From Mesorhizobium hawassense (GTDB lineage: Bacteria; Pseudomonadota; Alphaproteobacteria; Rhizobiales; Rhizobiaceae), in contig NZ_QMBP01000002.1 in assembly GCF_003289945.1 (NCBI RefSeq), positions 248,001 to 312,000 on the forward strand: a stretch of DNA of 64,000 bases, in the 5' to 3' direction. Positions 9,142-16,053 of this stretch are shown here, piece after piece. The position numbers and the translations under genes were made by a program. The notes beneath the pieces are model-generated. The model was not told where the DNA came from. It saw only the letters and a program-made list of their open reading frames with translations, and did no database searches. Position 1 is the stretch's first letter. Each line of letters starts with the position of its first letter.

Positions 9142-9233
9142 GCAATTCCAGGAAAAGTGTGCTGCGGTTTTCCGTTTGGAACTGCGAAAAAACAAATAGC
9201 TGAAGCGGTCCAGCGAACGCTGGATCGCTTCAG
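9142..9233. repeat. Two-hairpin intergenic repeat, copy A
   Basis: Hairpin 1: GCAATTCC (9142-9149) with imperfect partner GGAACTGC (9178-9185), inner stem GGAAAA/TTTTCC, loop core GTGTGCTGCGG. A linker GAAAAAACAAA follows. Hairpin 2: CTGAAGCGGTCCAGC (9200-9214) pairs with GCTGGATCGCTTCAG (9219-9233), 15 pairs with one G-T, loop GAAC. Hairpin 2 overlaps the stop codon of the FAD oxidoreductase (9230-9232). Same family as the copies at 10634, 41013, 55538 and 61023. Confidence 0.8.
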
Positions 9234-10615
9234 TGGCCGGTAATGCTGTCCGCCAGGGCGGCAAGCTTCGAGGTATGCGTAAGTCCCGCGGCCTCGCGGT
9301 TATCGGCGATGCGGTAGAGCTGGTACATTGAGTGCACGCCCAGCCAGCGGAACGGCTCCGGTTCCCACCGCCTGACCTTGCGGTTGACCCATGGCAGCCG
9401 CGTCAGCTCGGTATTTTGTCCGAGCACCAGATCGGTCAGCGTCCGCCCCGATAGGTTGGAGCTCGACACGCCGAGCCCGACATAGCCGCCGGCCCAGCCG
9501 ATGCGCGTCGCGGGATCGAGGCCGACCGTCGTGCACCAGTCGCGCGGCACGCCGAGCACCCCGCACCAGGCATGATCGATGCGGCACCCCGCCGTCTGCG
9601 GCAAAAGCGTGGTCAGGATCGTGTGCAGCTGGTCGATCGTCGCCTGCTGCGTCTGGCCGTTGACGTCGGTGCGCGAGCCATAGCGGTAAGGCACGCCGCG
9701 TCCGCCCATGGTGATGCGCCCCTCGCGCGTGCGCTGGGCATAGCAATAGGTATGCGCGGCATTGCCGAGCAGCTCGTATCCCTCCCAGCCGATCTTGCGC
9801 CAGAGTTCGTCCGATAGCGGCTCGGTGACGATCTGCGCGCTGTTCAGCGCCAGCCAGGTCCGTTCCTCTCCCGGAATGCCGGCGGTGAACCCTTCCGTCG
9901 CTCGGATGATGGTTTCGGCGCGCACCGTGCCGCGATCCGTCGTCACAACGCCCTTGGCAATCGCCGTCACCGTCGTCTTCTCGTAGATCGAAACGCCGAG
10001 GCGGCCGACCGCCGCGGCCAGCCCCTGCACCAGCTTGGCCGGTTGCACGCGCGCCTGGCCGTGGATGACGAAGCCGCCCATGACATTCTTGATGGCGATG
10101 CGCGCGCGGGTCGCGGCCTGGTCGAGCAGCTCGATACGCTCCGGATCGGCATCCCAGGAGCGGATCGTCTCGCATTCCTCGCGCACGCGTTCCAGCTGCG
10201 CCGGATTGGTGGCGACCGTCAGATTGGCGGTACGACGGATGTCGGCATCGATGCCCTCTTCCGTCGCCACCCGGATTACCTCGTCGACGCAGCCGGCCAT
10301 CGCCTTCTGCATGGCGGTGACGCCTTGCCGCGTCGAGGTCTTCAGATATTTCTCCCGCGACCAGCCGAAGCCGCCCGACAGCCAGCCGCCATTGCGCCCC
10401 GAGGCGCCGAAGCCGGCGGACTCGCGTTCGAGCAGCACGATGCGCAGCGACGGCTTCGCCTTTTTCAGGTAATAGGCGGTCCACAGCCCGGTATAGCCGG
10501 CGCCGACGATCGCGACATCCGCCTCGATGTCGCCGGGCAGAGGCGGCCGCGGCGCGGGAATAGTGCCCAGATCCGCATACCAGAACGAGATGTCGCCGTT
10601 GCGCTTGACTTGCAT
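9230..10615 (-). CDS. FAD-dependent oxidoreductase, gamma-glutamylputrescine oxidase-like (PuuB family)
   Basis: A 461-residue DAO-family flavoprotein. PuuB enzymes oxidise gamma-glutamylputrescine to the aldehyde with FAD and oxygen. The dinucleotide-binding motif is near residues 34-45 (ADVAIVGAGYTGLWTAYYL), followed by the acidic end of strand two (LLERES) and the family motif GASGRNGGWLSGG. The C-terminus has GWAGGYVGLGVSSSNLSGR, the second FAD contact. A PuuR-like regulator lies upstream and a cupin downstream, supporting a polyamine substrate, but no gamma-glutamylputrescine synthetase or aldehyde dehydrogenase gene is in the window. Other secondary amines are possible. Confidence 0.78.
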   Translation of the reverse strand: MQVKRNGDISFWYADLGTIPAPRPPLPGDIEADVAIVGAGYTGLWTAYYLKKAKPSLRIVLLERESAGFGASGRNGGWLSGGFGWSREKYLKTSTRQGVTAMQKAMAGCVDEVIRVATEEGIDADIRRTANLTVATNPAQLERVREECETIRSWDADPERIELLDQAATRARIAIKNVMGGFVIHGQARVQPAKLVQGLAAAVGRLGVSIYEKTTVTAIAKGVVTTDRGTVRAETIIRATEGFTAGIPGEERTWLALNSAQIVTEPLSDELWRKIGWEGYELLGNAAHTYCYAQRTREGRITMGGRGVPYRYGSRTDVNGQTQQATIDQLHTILTTLLPQTAGCRIDHAWCGVLGVPRDWCTTVGLDPATRIGWAGGYVGLGVSSSNLSGRTLTDLVLGQNTELTRLPWVNRKVRRWEPEPFRWLGVHSMYQLYRIADNREAAGLTHTSKLAALADSITGH

Positions 10616-10633
10616 GGGATGGTTTCCGCCAAA

Positions 10634-10690
10634 GCAATTCCAGGAAAGGTGTGAAACGGTTTTCCGTCCGGAATTGCGTTAAAACAAAGA
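10634..10690. repeat. Intergenic hairpin repeat, copy B (hairpin 1 only)
   Basis: Outer arms GCAATTCC (10634-10641) and GGAATTGC (10670-10677) are perfect. Inner GGAAAG and TTTTCC flank the loop core GTGTGAAACGGT. The tail GTTAAAACAAAGA matches the linker in the other copies, but the second hairpin is missing. It lies between the TOBE fragment and the oxidoreductase gene, just upstream of the latter's start. Confidence 0.8.
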
Positions 10691-10694
10691 TGGG

Positions 10695-10958
10695 TCAGGT
10701 GAGCGTGGTGTCGGCCGTGCTGTCGTCGGGCAGGAGTTTTGCGTCGGCGCCGTCGAAGCAGAGCTCGACCTTGTCGCCGAGGCCGAAACTCTCGCCGGCA
10801 AGCGGCGAGCGCACGATCGCGGTCGAGGCATCGGCGAGCCTGACTTCGTATTTCGATCCCGAGCCGAGATAGATCGCCTCGGCGATCGTTCCCGACAGCC
10901 GGTTCGTGCCGATGGCATCCTGCCCCGGCCGACGGATGGGGCCGAGCTTGCGGACCAC
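10695..10958 (-). CDS. Orphan TOBE domain, probable remnant of a polyamine ABC transporter ATPase
   Basis: An 87-residue frame beginning at a GTG (10958). Its sequence fits a TOBE_2 domain as found at the C-terminus of PotA-type ATPases (SGTIAEAIYLGSGSKYEVRL, then SPLAGESFGLGDKVELCF). The ATPase core (Walker A and B, signature) is absent, and the frame runs open upstream only into the end of the regulator gene, so an intact ATPase does not precede it. It lies between a PuuR-like regulator and a PuuB-like oxidase, exactly where a putrescine ABC transporter often sits. I read it as a surviving tail of a deleted transporter gene; a small free-standing TOBE protein is the alternative. Confidence 0.55.
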   Translation of the reverse strand: MVRKLGPIRRPGQDAIGTNRLSGTIAEAIYLGSGSKYEVRLADASTAIVRSPLAGESFGLGDKVELCFDGADAKLLPDDSTADTTLT

Positions 10959-11040
10959 GTCGATGGCTCTGTCGATATCGGGCCAAGGCCCGCAGATTTC
11001 GACTTCACCATGATCGTAACTCTCCCATTGAGGCCCGCGT

Positions 11041-11715
11041 TTAGCCGGACGGCCTGGCCGCGAGCGGTTTCCAGGACTTGTACTGATCGAGCTCGGCGCG
11101 CACCGAAGTCGGCGGCGCGATGATCCACATCACTTCGGCCCGGCCGCTGCCGATGTTCTCCGTGCGATGCGGGGTTGATGTGGTGTATTCGACGCTGTCA
11201 CCCTCTTCGAGGACGTGGCGCGCCTCGCCGAGCGAGACCTCGACGATGCCGCGGAGCACGACCTGCATCTCATGCGCATCGCCATGCGTGTATTGGTCGG
11301 AGCCGGTCGAGCCGCCGATCTCGAACTCGCCGACATAGACTTCCATGTCGCTCAATGGCGGCCGCGACAAGAGCATCTTGCGGCAGCCGTTGCTTGGCGG
11401 CAGGCTCGGCCGCTCGCTGCGCCGCAGAACCCCATGGCTTTGCGTCGTGCTTTCCTCGAACAGCATGGCGACGCTGACGCCGAGCGCGGAGGCGATCTGG
11501 TTGAGCGATGCGGTGCTGGCGCCGGTCAGGCCGCGCTCGAGCTGGCTGATGAAGCTGGCGCTGGTGCCGGTCGCCTCGGCGAGGTCGCGCAGGGAAAGCC
11601 TGCGCGAAAGCCGAAGGCTCTTGAGGCGCATCCCCAGCACCTCCTGGGCGGCCGTCGCGACCGAACCGTTCCTGTTCCCGGCTGAAGCCTGGCCCTTATC
11701 GGAAGCCCTGGGCAT
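11041..11715 (-). CDS. XRE-cupin transcriptional regulator, PuuR-like
   Basis: A 224-residue cytoplasmic repressor-type protein. The start at 11715 (MPRASDKGQ) has GGAGG eight bases upstream; longer frames run through the operator. The helix-turn-helix is at about residues 28-82 (LRDLAEATGTSASFISQLERG). The C-terminal cupin effector domain has YTHGDAHEMQVVLRGIVEV and VLEEGDSVEYTTSTPHRTEN. This architecture is that of PuuR, which senses putrescine. The 23-bp palindrome in its own promoter implies autoregulation. The downstream TOBE piece and PuuB-like gene support a polyamine role; the ligand is inferred. Confidence 0.85.
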   Translation of the reverse strand: MPRASDKGQASAGNRNGSVATAAQEVLGMRLKSLRLSRRLSLRDLAEATGTSASFISQLERGLTGASTASLNQIASALGVSVAMLFEESTTQSHGVLRRSERPSLPPSNGCRKMLLSRPPLSDMEVYVGEFEIGGSTGSDQYTHGDAHEMQVVLRGIVEVSLGEARHVLEEGDSVEYTTSTPHRTENIGSGRAEVMWIIAPPTSVRAELDQYKSWKPLAARPSG

Positions 11716-11737
11716 CTCGTTGTCCTCCACTGAACAG

Positions 11738-11766
11738 TTTGTACAGTGACACTGTACAAATATCAA
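11738..11766 (-). promoter_or_regulatory. Promoter with 23-bp palindromic operator upstream of the PuuR-like regulator
   Basis: Read on the minus strand: -35 TTGATA (11766-11761), exactly 17 bases, then -10 TACAAA (11743-11738). The palindrome with arms TTTGTACAGTG and CACTGTACAAA around one central base spans 11738-11760, so it fills the whole spacer and the -10 box. A bound dimer would block RNA polymerase. Its position 22 bases from the regulator's ATG points to autorepression. Confidence 0.8.
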
Positions 11767-11834
11767 GAGGCAAGATTCCGCGATCGGTCCGATCCCTCGC
11801 GGCCGCGAGACCAAGGTTCAGTTGAAATTGACGG

Positions 11835-13706
11835 CTACTCCTCGCCGGACAGGTCGCGTCGCGCCTTGTCGAGCTCCTCGGCGTAGCGGCGCATCAGATG
11901 GCTCTCGGTGAGCAGGCCGAGAACGATGCGCTCGTCGAAATCCTCGACTACCGCCAGTTCTTCGGCTCCGGTGCGCTGGAAGGTTTCAGCGGCGGTCTGG
12001 ACATTCATCGAGGGCACCAGCACCGCGTCCTTGAACTGGGCGAGCGCGCTGACCGGCGTGGCGCCGTCGGAAAGATCGCTGTGCAGCTCCGGCACCAACA
12101 GCATGCCGACATATTGGTCGGCCTGCTCGACGGCGATGACACGCTGCCCGGAGCCGAGGGGGACCTCCTTGCGGAATTCGTCCAAAGAGGTCGAGGCGGG
12201 AATGGTGCGGACATCCTTGCGCATCATCGAACCGACGGTGAGGCTGCGCATCCAGCCGACGTCATGGGCGCTGCGGATCGTTTCGCCGCGCAGGTGGAAG
12301 CGCCAGGTCGAGAAGGAGTAACCGAAGGTCTCGCGCACCAGGATCGCCGACATGATCGAAGCCGCCAGCACCACGCCGGTCAGCGTCAGGTCGCGCGTCG
12401 ATTCCAGCGCCAGGAACGTCATGGTCAGCGGGCCGCCGACGACGCCGACGGCAAGCGAGGTCATGCCGACGACGGCGGCGACCGCCGGGTCGATGCCGAC
12501 CGAAGGCGCGGTGATAGCCATGACGCCGGCAAAGACCTTGCCGAGCAGGGCCCCCAGGAACAGCGAGGCGAAGAACAGGCCGCCGCGGAAGCCGGAGCCG
12601 AGCGAGATGGCGGAAGCCGCCAGCTTCATCACGAAGACGCTCGCCACCACCGGCAGCGTGTAATTCATCGCGAACTCGCGGTGCAGCGCGCCATGGCCGC
12701 TGGAGAGAACCTGCGGCGTGACCAGCCCGAGCAGGCCGACGAAGATGCCGCCGATGAAGGGCCTGACCGACGCATCGATCGACAGCCGCACGAAAAGGCG
12801 CTCGACGATGCTCACCAAATGCATGATCGCGATCGATGCTGCTCCGCCAAGCAGTCCCAGCAGCAGGAACGGCACATATTCGCTGGCGGTCAAATTCGGC
12901 AAGCCGGAGAGTTCCAGCGGGAACGGCACCCCGCCGAACACTTCGGCCGTCAGCGAAGCGGCGATCGCCGCCGCCATCACCGGCGCCACATTGGCGACCG
13001 AGTAGATGCCGATGACCAGCTCGAAACCGTAGAAGGCGCCGGTCAGCGGCGCGTCGAAGGCGGCCGCGATGGCGCCGGCCGCACCGCAGCCGACCAGGAT
13101 GCGGACGTCGTTGCGGCGCAGCCGGAAGGCGCGGGCAAGCCGGGAAGCGACGCCGGAGCCGATCTGCGTATAGCCGGCTTCCAATCCGACCGAGGCGCCG
13201 AAGCCGCTGGAAATCATCGTCTGCGCCACGATGATGAAGGTGTCGGTGAGCGACATGCGCCCGCCATAGAGCGCGTTGGCCTCGATTGGGTCGACCGGTG
13301 TTCGGAACTTGCGCTTTCTGAGCCAGATCACCGAAAGCCCGAGCAGCAGGCCGCCGATCGCCGGGAACATCGCCTGCACCGGATCGGCGAGCGAGAACAT
13401 CGCCGAAAGCCGGCCGCCCGGCTGCACGTCGAACAGCAGATAGTGCATGCCTTGCACCATCGCGCTCATGCCGGTGACCAGCGCGCCGGCGATCACGCCG
13501 ACCATGCCCGCCATCAGCACGATCGCGATGCCGCGCGCCTCGAGCACGGGGATCGAGCTGATCAGCACCGCGCGAAGCCGGCGGGCGTAGACTTGTGGGT
13601 CGTTTCTGGCAGGCAACGGAGCGGCTCGCCGGTATGCGAAAGATAAGGAACTGCCGTGCCTGATACGCGCGACGGCTTTGCGTGGCAATCGCAATGCCGA
13701 CCGCAT
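11835..13706 (-). CDS. ClC-family chloride channel/transporter with C-terminal CBS pair
   Basis: A 623-residue membrane protein. The ClC core spans about residues 50-450, with the selectivity-filter motifs seen as SSGFGASVGLEAG (equivalent of GSGxP and GREGP, keeping the gating Glu) and GSGFRGGLFFASLF. Many hydrophobic helices are evident. Residues from about 490 onward carry two CBS repeats (MMRKDVRTIPASTSL and MNVQTAAETFQRTGAEELAVV), a nucleotide-sensing regulatory region. The GREGP variant and the missing Pro in the first filter motif make channel versus H+/Cl- exchange uncertain. It stands alone on the minus strand with a palindromic repeat at its 5' side. Confidence 0.86.
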   Translation of the reverse strand: MRSALRLPRKAVARIRHGSSLSFAYRRAAPLPARNDPQVYARRLRAVLISSIPVLEARGIAIVLMAGMVGVIAGALVTGMSAMVQGMHYLLFDVQPGGRLSAMFSLADPVQAMFPAIGGLLLGLSVIWLRKRKFRTPVDPIEANALYGGRMSLTDTFIIVAQTMISSGFGASVGLEAGYTQIGSGVASRLARAFRLRRNDVRILVGCGAAGAIAAAFDAPLTGAFYGFELVIGIYSVANVAPVMAAAIAASLTAEVFGGVPFPLELSGLPNLTASEYVPFLLLGLLGGAASIAIMHLVSIVERLFVRLSIDASVRPFIGGIFVGLLGLVTPQVLSSGHGALHREFAMNYTLPVVASVFVMKLAASAISLGSGFRGGLFFASLFLGALLGKVFAGVMAITAPSVGIDPAVAAVVGMTSLAVGVVGGPLTMTFLALESTRDLTLTGVVLAASIMSAILVRETFGYSFSTWRFHLRGETIRSAHDVGWMRSLTVGSMMRKDVRTIPASTSLDEFRKEVPLGSGQRVIAVEQADQYVGMLLVPELHSDLSDGATPVSALAQFKDAVLVPSMNVQTAAETFQRTGAEELAVVEDFDERIVLGLLTESHLMRRYAEELDKARRDLSGEE

Positions 13707-13740
13707 GTGGCGCCATTTTGGCGTTGAGCGAAATAGCGTT

Positions 13741-13791
13741 AATGCATGTCGCCCAGAAGTGTGCAGCGGTTATGGGACAACGACATGCATT
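13741..13791. repeat. Intergenic hairpin repeat with a different stem but the shared loop core (copy G)
   Basis: Arms AATGCATGTCG (13741-13751) and CGACATGCATT (13781-13791) are perfectly complementary. The inner stem is CCCA (13752-13755) with TGGG (13773-13776). The loop reads GAAGTGTGCAGCGGTTA, matching AAGTGTGnnnCGGTT of the GCAATTCC-type copies although both stems are unrelated in sequence. It lies between the ClC gene and the cupin gene. Confidence 0.7.
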
Positions 13792-13830
13792 GCTTCGGGG
13801 AAGACTGCCGCCGCGACCAAGACGATAGAC

Positions 13831-14337
13831 TTAGTCGGGTAGTAGAATGGTCAGCGGACCGCAGTCGTCCTCCGCCACGAAGATCGCCAGCAGCTCGGCC
13901 GGCGCGGTGACGCTGGCGTTCTCGGCAAAGGCGTGGATGGCGCCCGGCGCTTCGAACCAGGTCTGGCCCTCGGTATAGGCAACGGCCGGCCCGCCTTCCA
14001 TTTGCGAACGCAGCGCTCCCTTGATGACGAAAGCCGTGACCGAGCCGGGATGACGGTGCCGCGGCGTATAGGCATTGGGCGGGAACTCGACCAGCGCCGT
14101 GGTGATCGAATGCCCCGGCACGTTCGGCAGCTTTTCGCAGGAGAGCGGCTTGACCACGGTGGTCGGGCGCGCCGCCGCCCCTTCCCCCGCATCAGCCGCC
14201 ATCACATGGACATGCGCGTCCATTCCACCGGGAGCGTTGATCGCCCTGTTGTGGTGCATGGCCATGCCAAGCAGCCCCGCAGCGATCGCGGCGATGCCGA
14301 ATAGCGCGAGGCCTCGCGAAGAAACGTCTTCGATCAT
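13831..14337 (-). CDS. Membrane-anchored or exported cupin-domain protein
   Basis: A 168-residue protein starting at the ATG at 14337, with GGGAG placed eight bases before it; a GTG at 14358 that overlaps the epimerase stop is the alternative. Residues 8-28 are hydrophobic (ALFGIAAIAAGLLGMAMHH), a signal anchor or signal peptide. A cupin follows, with TPRHRHPGSVTAFVIKGAL giving two metal-binding His residues and WFEAPGAIHAF as motif 2. Similar proteins are annotated only as cupins in rhizobia. It follows the NAD-epimerase gene closely, so the two probably form an operon controlled by the adjacent MarR gene. Confidence 0.72.
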   Translation of the reverse strand: MIEDVSSRGLALFGIAAIAAGLLGMAMHHNRAINAPGGMDAHVHVMAADAGEGAAARPTTVVKPLSCEKLPNVPGHSITTALVEFPPNAYTPRHRHPGSVTAFVIKGALRSQMEGGPAVAYTEGQTWFEAPGAIHAFAENASVTAPAELLAIFVAEDDCGPLTILLPD

Positions 14338-14354
14338 GATGGCAACTCCCTCGC

Positions 14355-15083
14355 TCACTCAGCCAGCCGGAAGCCGGCGTGCCAGTCGAGCTCGCTGACG
14401 GCCTTGTCGGTCGTGACGTGGCCGTTCGGCTCCGCGACGTTGAAGGTGCCTTGCGATCCGCGCTCGACGGCAAGCAGCGCCGCATAGGCGGCGGCATCGA
14501 CATGAACGGCGGGATCGGCGGCGGTCTCCGCCCCGGTGACCGGCCCGTAGAGATGGCCGTAGCGCAGCACGATGCCGGTCATCGGCGCGGCGCCGAGCAC
14601 ATGCTTCTCGAGCGCGATGACGCCGCCGACGCTGACGGCCCGGCCGCCCTCGGCGCCGCTGTCCAGCGGATCGGTCTCGGAATGCGGCTCTGATCCCGGC
14701 GCGTACGCCCAGGCGATGCTTTGCGCGATCAGCCGCTTCGCCCCGGCCGCTTTCGCCGCCTCGACGACGTTGCGGGTTCCCTCATCGCGGATACGAGCGT
14801 TTCGCGCGATCGCCTCGGCCATCCGCGACGGGTCGAGCCCGGCCGGCAGGTCGGTAAGCTGGTGGATGACGATCTCCGGCCTGGCCGCCGCGACCGCCGC
14901 GCGCAACCTGGTCGCATCGAACACATCGACAACCACCGGATCGGCGCCAAGCGCGCGGAGATCCTCTGCCTTTGCCGCCTGGCGCGTCGTCGCGGTCACC
15001 TGATGGCCAGCCGCCACCAGTTGCGGCAGCAATCGGCGGCCGATCGCGCCCGAGCCGCCCGCAAGAAAAATACGATGGCCCAT
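14355..15083 (-). CDS. NAD(P)-dependent epimerase/dehydratase family oxidoreductase
   Basis: A 242-residue Rossmann-fold protein of the extended/atypical SDR class. The N-terminus has the nucleotide motif LAGGSGAIGRRLLPQL (GxxGxxG) at residues 8-23. A conserved Asp (VVVDVFDAT) and the strand IVIHQLTDLP follow. The family's catalytic Tyr-Lys pair is not obvious, so the activity may be atypical. Divergent MarR gene 62 bases away with a shared palindrome suggests local regulation. Substrate unknown. Confidence 0.78.
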   Translation of the reverse strand: MGHRIFLAGGSGAIGRRLLPQLVAAGHQVTATTRQAAKAEDLRALGADPVVVDVFDATRLRAAVAAARPEIVIHQLTDLPAGLDPSRMAEAIARNARIRDEGTRNVVEAAKAAGAKRLIAQSIAWAYAPGSEPHSETDPLDSGAEGGRAVSVGGVIALEKHVLGAAPMTGIVLRYGHLYGPVTGAETAADPAVHVDAAAYAALLAVERGSQGTFNVAEPNGHVTTDKAVSELDWHAGFRLAE

Positions 15084-15108
15084 CGTCTTTCGGTCCTTGT
15101 TGCGATAA

Positions 15109-15143
15109 TATCAGAGTACGAACAACATATAAGAGCTCTGATG
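15109..15143. promoter_or_regulatory. Candidate MarR operator between the divergent epimerase and MarR genes
   Basis: Inverted repeat TATCAGAG (15109-15116) and CTCTGATG (15136-15143), seven of eight positions matching. The right arm ends two bases before the MarR start codon, and the left arm lies in the upstream region of the epimerase gene. The spacing between arm centres (27 bases) is longer than a classic MarR site, so it could be two half-sites. Confidence 0.45.
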
Positions 15144-15145
15144 TT

Positions 15146-15619
15146 ATGCGCAAGGGGAATCCGTCCATTCCGTCCGCGGGCGAAGGCAAGCGCGGCGAGG
15201 AAGGCTATCTGGGCTATCTGCTCCGCCAGGCCGCCGGCGCCTACCGCCTGAAGGTGGAGCGGGCGCTGGATGAGTTCGGCGTGACGCAGGCGCAGTTCGC
15301 GGCCCTGATCATGATCTCGGCCTATCCCGGCATCTCAAACGCCGATCTCGCCCGGCTGGCGGTGCTGACGCCGCAGACGGTGAGCGTGATCGTCGGCAAT
15401 CTGGAGAAGGCCGGCTCCCTCGTGCGCCGGCCGCATGCCGTCCACGGCCGCATCCAGCATCTCGATCTCTCGGACAATGGCCGCGCTTTGCTGAAGAAAT
15501 GCCGGGAACGCGTTTATAGGCTCGAAGGCGAGCTGACCGCCGGCCTTTCCGCCGAGGAGGAGCGCGCGGTACGACTTTGGCTGGTCGCCGTCGCGACCGC
15601 CGATGCGGCGCAGGCCTGA
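15146..15619 (+). CDS. MarR-family transcriptional regulator
   Basis: A 157-residue winged-helix regulator. The start at 15146 (MRKGNPSIPS) follows the operator-like repeat; longer upstream frames run into the divergent gene. The DNA-binding region lies at about residues 55-105 (ISNADLARLAVLTPQTVSVI as recognition helix, then NLEKAGSLVRRPHAVHGRIQ as wing). Flanking dimerisation helices are seen at AAGAYRLKVERALDEF and RALLKKCRERVYRLEGEL. Divergence from the epimerase-cupin pair suggests it controls them and itself. Ligand unknown. Confidence 0.87.
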   Translation: MRKGNPSIPSAGEGKRGEEGYLGYLLRQAAGAYRLKVERALDEFGVTQAQFAALIMISAYPGISNADLARLAVLTPQTVSVIVGNLEKAGSLVRRPHAVHGRIQHLDLSDNGRALLKKCRERVYRLEGELTAGLSAEEERAVRLWLVAVATADAAQA

Positions 15620-15631
15620 AGCCGGCCGTTT

Positions 15632-15931
15632 TCAGGTCCGCGCGCCGCCATCCGTCTCGTAAAGCGTCAGCTTGCGGTCGCCAATGCCGAGCTCCGCCCA
15701 GCTCGCGCGCCATTCGGCGATATGCGCCGACTTGAAATGCGCTTCGAGCGCGGCGCGGTCGCTCCAGGCTTCCGAAACATGGATGAGCCCGGCATCCAGA
15801 ATATCCTGCGCGTAGGAATAGCCGAGGCAGCCCGGCTCGGCGCGGCTCGATAGGATCATCCTGCGCATCGCCGGCTTTGCCTGTTCGAGCCTGTCGGCCG
15901 GAAGCCGGACCGTACCAATGATCAGCAGCAT
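15632..15931 (-). CDS. Antibiotic biosynthesis monooxygenase (ABM) domain protein
   Basis: A 99-residue dimeric alpha-beta barrel protein of the ABM/YgiN type. The pattern is strand MLLIIGTVRL, helix RLEQAKPAMRRMI, then AEPGCLGYSYAQDI and the strand LIHVSEAWSDRAALEAHF with the conserved W and the H before the third helix. Members include quinone and small-aromatic monooxygenases without cofactors. It converges with the MarR gene with 12 bases between stops. Its role here is unknown. Confidence 0.82.
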   Translation of the reverse strand: MLLIIGTVRLPADRLEQAKPAMRRMILSSRAEPGCLGYSYAQDILDAGLIHVSEAWSDRAALEAHFKSAHIAEWRASWAELGIGDRKLTLYETDGGART

Positions 15932-16053
15932 GCGACTTTCCTCGCGTTAGGCTTGGATGAGGTCCCGTAGCCACTCTCCCACTTTCGCGCAAGCTTGGAG
16001 GGTTACGGTCAAGGGCCTGCCCTGTGCGTGGCGGTTGTTGATTTGGGGACGAC

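Noticed and set aside
11898..13646. 582-codon plus-strand open frame
   Set aside because: Antisense to the ClC gene, with no motif and shadow composition.
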